This document shows positions 62,607 to 64,000 of a DNA stretch of 64,000 bases, in pieces. The notes below the pieces were generated by a model, which saw nothing but the letters and a program-made list of their open reading frames with translations, did no database searches and was not told where the DNA came from. The stretch is taken from NCBI GenBank assembly GCA_015231955.1, contig JADGAN010000017.1:1-64000 (forward strand), in the 5' to 3' direction. Position numbers and translations under genes: made by a program. Every line of letters starts with the position of its first letter. Positions within the stretch are counted from its first letter, which is position 1. The DNA is from Oligoflexia bacterium (lineage in GTDB: Bacteria; Bdellovibrionota; Bacteriovoracia; Bacteriovoracales; Bacteriovoracaceae).

Positions 62607-64000
62607 TTACTTACAGGCAACGGCAGTAGCAGTTGGGCCATTTTGAAGAGCAGCAAGCATCTGTGATGTCATGGCCACATTCTCATCTTGTAAGATCTCG
62701 AGAAGTTTGCTCTTAAGTTCTTCAATCTCCATCGCATCTTTTGTTGTGGTGACTACAACATTAGGAAATTTAGGTTTTAAATCCATGGGTATTTTTTTAA
62801 ACTTCTTGCCACGAGCAAACCTATCAACCAATTTGCTAAAATCTTCACCACTGATGCTTCCTTTCTTCATCAGTTTATCCACAATTGCTTGCTCTAAAGG
62901 CCAGTGAGCTAGTAAATACTCTTTTGCATAGATAAGGCCCAAATTAAGTAGTTCTTCAACTTTCTTGGAGACGGCCGCTGCAGTAGGGCCACCAAGCATT
63001 GGTTTCCCATCCACCATCGGAATCGATTCCAGCCCTGGAGCGAGCCCAAACTTCACCACTGCGTCGGTAGCAATAGTTCTGGCCGACTGCAAATCACTTG
63101 ACCAGCCTGCACTCGTTTTACCAGTGGCCAATCTTTCTCCAACGCTACCTGCGACTGCGGAAGCAATGTGATTGAGAGTTGTTGCAATGGTTTCACTAGG
63201 ATAATAGTTAGGAACTGCACCGTAACGGGTGTATCCTAAAGCTTGCCCGGCAGGTAACACCGTAATGAACTCCACCTCTTTTCCGGAAGAGTCAGGATCA
63301 TTGGCGAGTGCATGGCCAGTCTCGTGATAAGCGGTGGTCTCTCCTACATGTTTGGGAACTAAGATTTTCCCTCGTGTAAGTGCGGTAATATCTCTTGAGA
63401 TATCGGTATCAGCAGTCGTTGTGCCCTTTAAGAAAAGTTTGGCATTTAAATTTGCCTGACGTTTGAACGACCTCTCTACGAAGGGAAGTTTAGGCATATT
63501 ATCGCTCATGGATAATTTTACCGTAGCTCCAACTAGTGATTTGGGATCAGCAATCTTGGCACTAATGACATTAGAGAGAAGATCACTCACTTGTGTTTGA
63601 ATAAACTCTTTTAAACTTCTCGCGCCTTGCTTATGGTTAAAGAAGGCCGCTTCCATTTTTGTAAAGAAATCGGGATCGGCATCCAGAGTAAAACCATAAC
63701 TTTTTGCCAGTGCGGTGGCCTCGCCTTGTAAAAGTTTATTCGCAATTGCTGCACGCTCGGTTGATAGTAGTGGCTTGGTTAAAAACACACCGGAGAAGCG
63801 TCCACCGAGCGCCTCAGGAAAACCTGACTCGGTTAAAATATTAAGTGTACTTTCTCGATCCTTATAGCGATTCCAAGTTGCCAAAAGCATATCGTCGCTA
63901 CTTCCATCCAGGAAGAGGTTTTCTCCGTCGTTGCCAGTGGCCACAAAAATATACTTCGAAAGATCATATTCGTTACCACGTGGACTCGACCACTTGCCTT
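62607..64000 (-). CDS. AAA+ ATPase (HSP100/Clp-like) fused to an M41 (FtsH-type) metallopeptidase domain, 5' end outside the window
   Basis: The frame is open to the right edge; an internal GTG at 63944 is not a real start, since KWSSPRGNEYDLSKYIFVAT continues upstream. Residues before about 135 (from 63944) resemble the end of a ClpB-like D2 AAA module: SKYIFVATGND, RFSGVFLTKPL, FFNHKQGARSLKEFIQTQV. A linker then leads to an M41 peptidase domain with zinc motif HETGH (YHETGHAL), QALGYTRYG, and SAGWSSDLQSAR, where the Asp in SSDL matches the third ligand of FtsH (NDL). FtsH has a classic-AAA module, so a Clp-type partner is unusual. Processive proteolysis in the cytoplasm is inferred. Confidence 0.7.
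   Translation of the reverse strand, partial: GKWSSPRGNEYDLSKYIFVATGNDGENLFLDGSSDDMLLATWNRYKDRESTLNILTESGFPEALGGRFSGVFLTKPLLSTERAAIANKLLQGEATALAKSYGFTLDADPDFFTKMEAAFFNHKQGARSLKEFIQTQVSDLLSNVISAKIADPKSLVGATVKLSMSDNMPKLPFVERSFKRQANLNAKLFLKGTTTADTDISRDITALTRGKILVPKHVGETTAYHETGHALANDPDSSGKEVEFITVLPAGQALGYTRYGAVPNYYPSETIATTLNHIASAVAGSVGERLATGKTSAGWSSDLQSARTIATDAVVKFGLAPGLESIPMVDGKPMLGGPTAAAVSKKVEELLNLGLIYAKEYLLAHWPLEQAIVDKLMKKGSISGEDFSKLVDRFARGKKFKKIPMDLKPKFPNVVVTTTKDAMEIEELKSKLLEILQDENVAMTSQMLAALQNGPTATAVACK

Noticed and set aside
1-64000. CRISPR array, tRNA or rRNA genes, intact IS element, prophage or conjugation genes
   Set aside because: No repeat-spacer pattern, no clear tRNA cloverleaf and no transposase, integrase or mobilisation gene other than the IS66 remnant was seen by eye; a dedicated search could still find small ones.

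Overview
The window looks like chromosome of a Gram-negative bacterium with moderately low GC. Gram-negative traits are outer-membrane beta-barrels, lipobox lipoproteins, an ADP-heptose type LPS pathway (heptose-7-phosphate kinase plus a GT9 glycosyltransferase) and an Omp85-like protein. The many exported proteases, lipoproteins, CAP and thioredoxin-fold proteins, with menB and a SUF operon, would fit Bdellovibrionota or a neighbouring deltaproteobacterial lineage. That placement is inference: the window has no rRNA or other decisive marker.

Layout. 1-830: a damaged HNH-endonuclease-family gene abutting an IS66 transposase remnant. 835-3001: glyoxalase-fold protein, a CAP+thioredoxin-like lipoprotein and a CxxCxxCC protein. 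3070-8075: two GT-C type membrane proteins followed by a one-POTRA Omp85-like barrel. 8092-12646 (minus strand): M18 aminopeptidase, a kexin-like subtilase without propeptide, a separate propeptide-like protein, and menB. 12972-17063: outer-membrane barrel, Xaa-Pro peptidase and an ABC exporter. 17205-18789: two-subunit L-serine dehydratase. 18790-25050 is an accessory stretch: a three-half-site operator, an unknown gene, an ATPase/PD-(D/E)XK gene flanked by repeats with a decayed second copy, a CarF/TMEM189-type plasmanylethanolamine desaturase, two secreted coiled-coil proteins (one with three tandem repeats), a large inverted repeat and an orphan RelE-like toxin. 25055-32929: methyltransferase, rlmN, a flavin reductase and sufBCDSU. 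32974-37345: a membrane protein, a DUF4258/MqsA-type toxin-antitoxin pair, and three small exported proteins that share a W...GTV...F motif. 37450-45463 (minus strand): pheS-pheT-mutA-mutB-meaB. 45607-47570: a promoter, a long hairpin-rich leader with a terminator, then a PLP decarboxylase. 48241-52244 (minus strand): lytic transglycosylase, cmk, GT9 glycosyltransferase and heptose kinase. 52611-55478: an exported thioredoxin/DUF4266/DUF3570-like cluster. 55461-62575: MaoC-like protein, HAMP-like membrane protein, STAS-like protein, and an exported alpha/beta hydrolase with a coupled secreted partner. 62607 to the right edge: an HSP100-type AAA+ module joined to an M41 (FtsH-type) peptidase.

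The best candidates for undescribed biology are: the subtilase whose propeptide appears to be a separate downstream gene; the secreted W...GTV motif family at 35159-37345; the structured leader with an aromatic-rich mini-ORF before the PLP decarboxylase; the Clp-like ATPase fused to an M41 peptidase; and the repeat-bracketed ATPase-nuclease module. All assignments come from reading the sequence; no database search was run.
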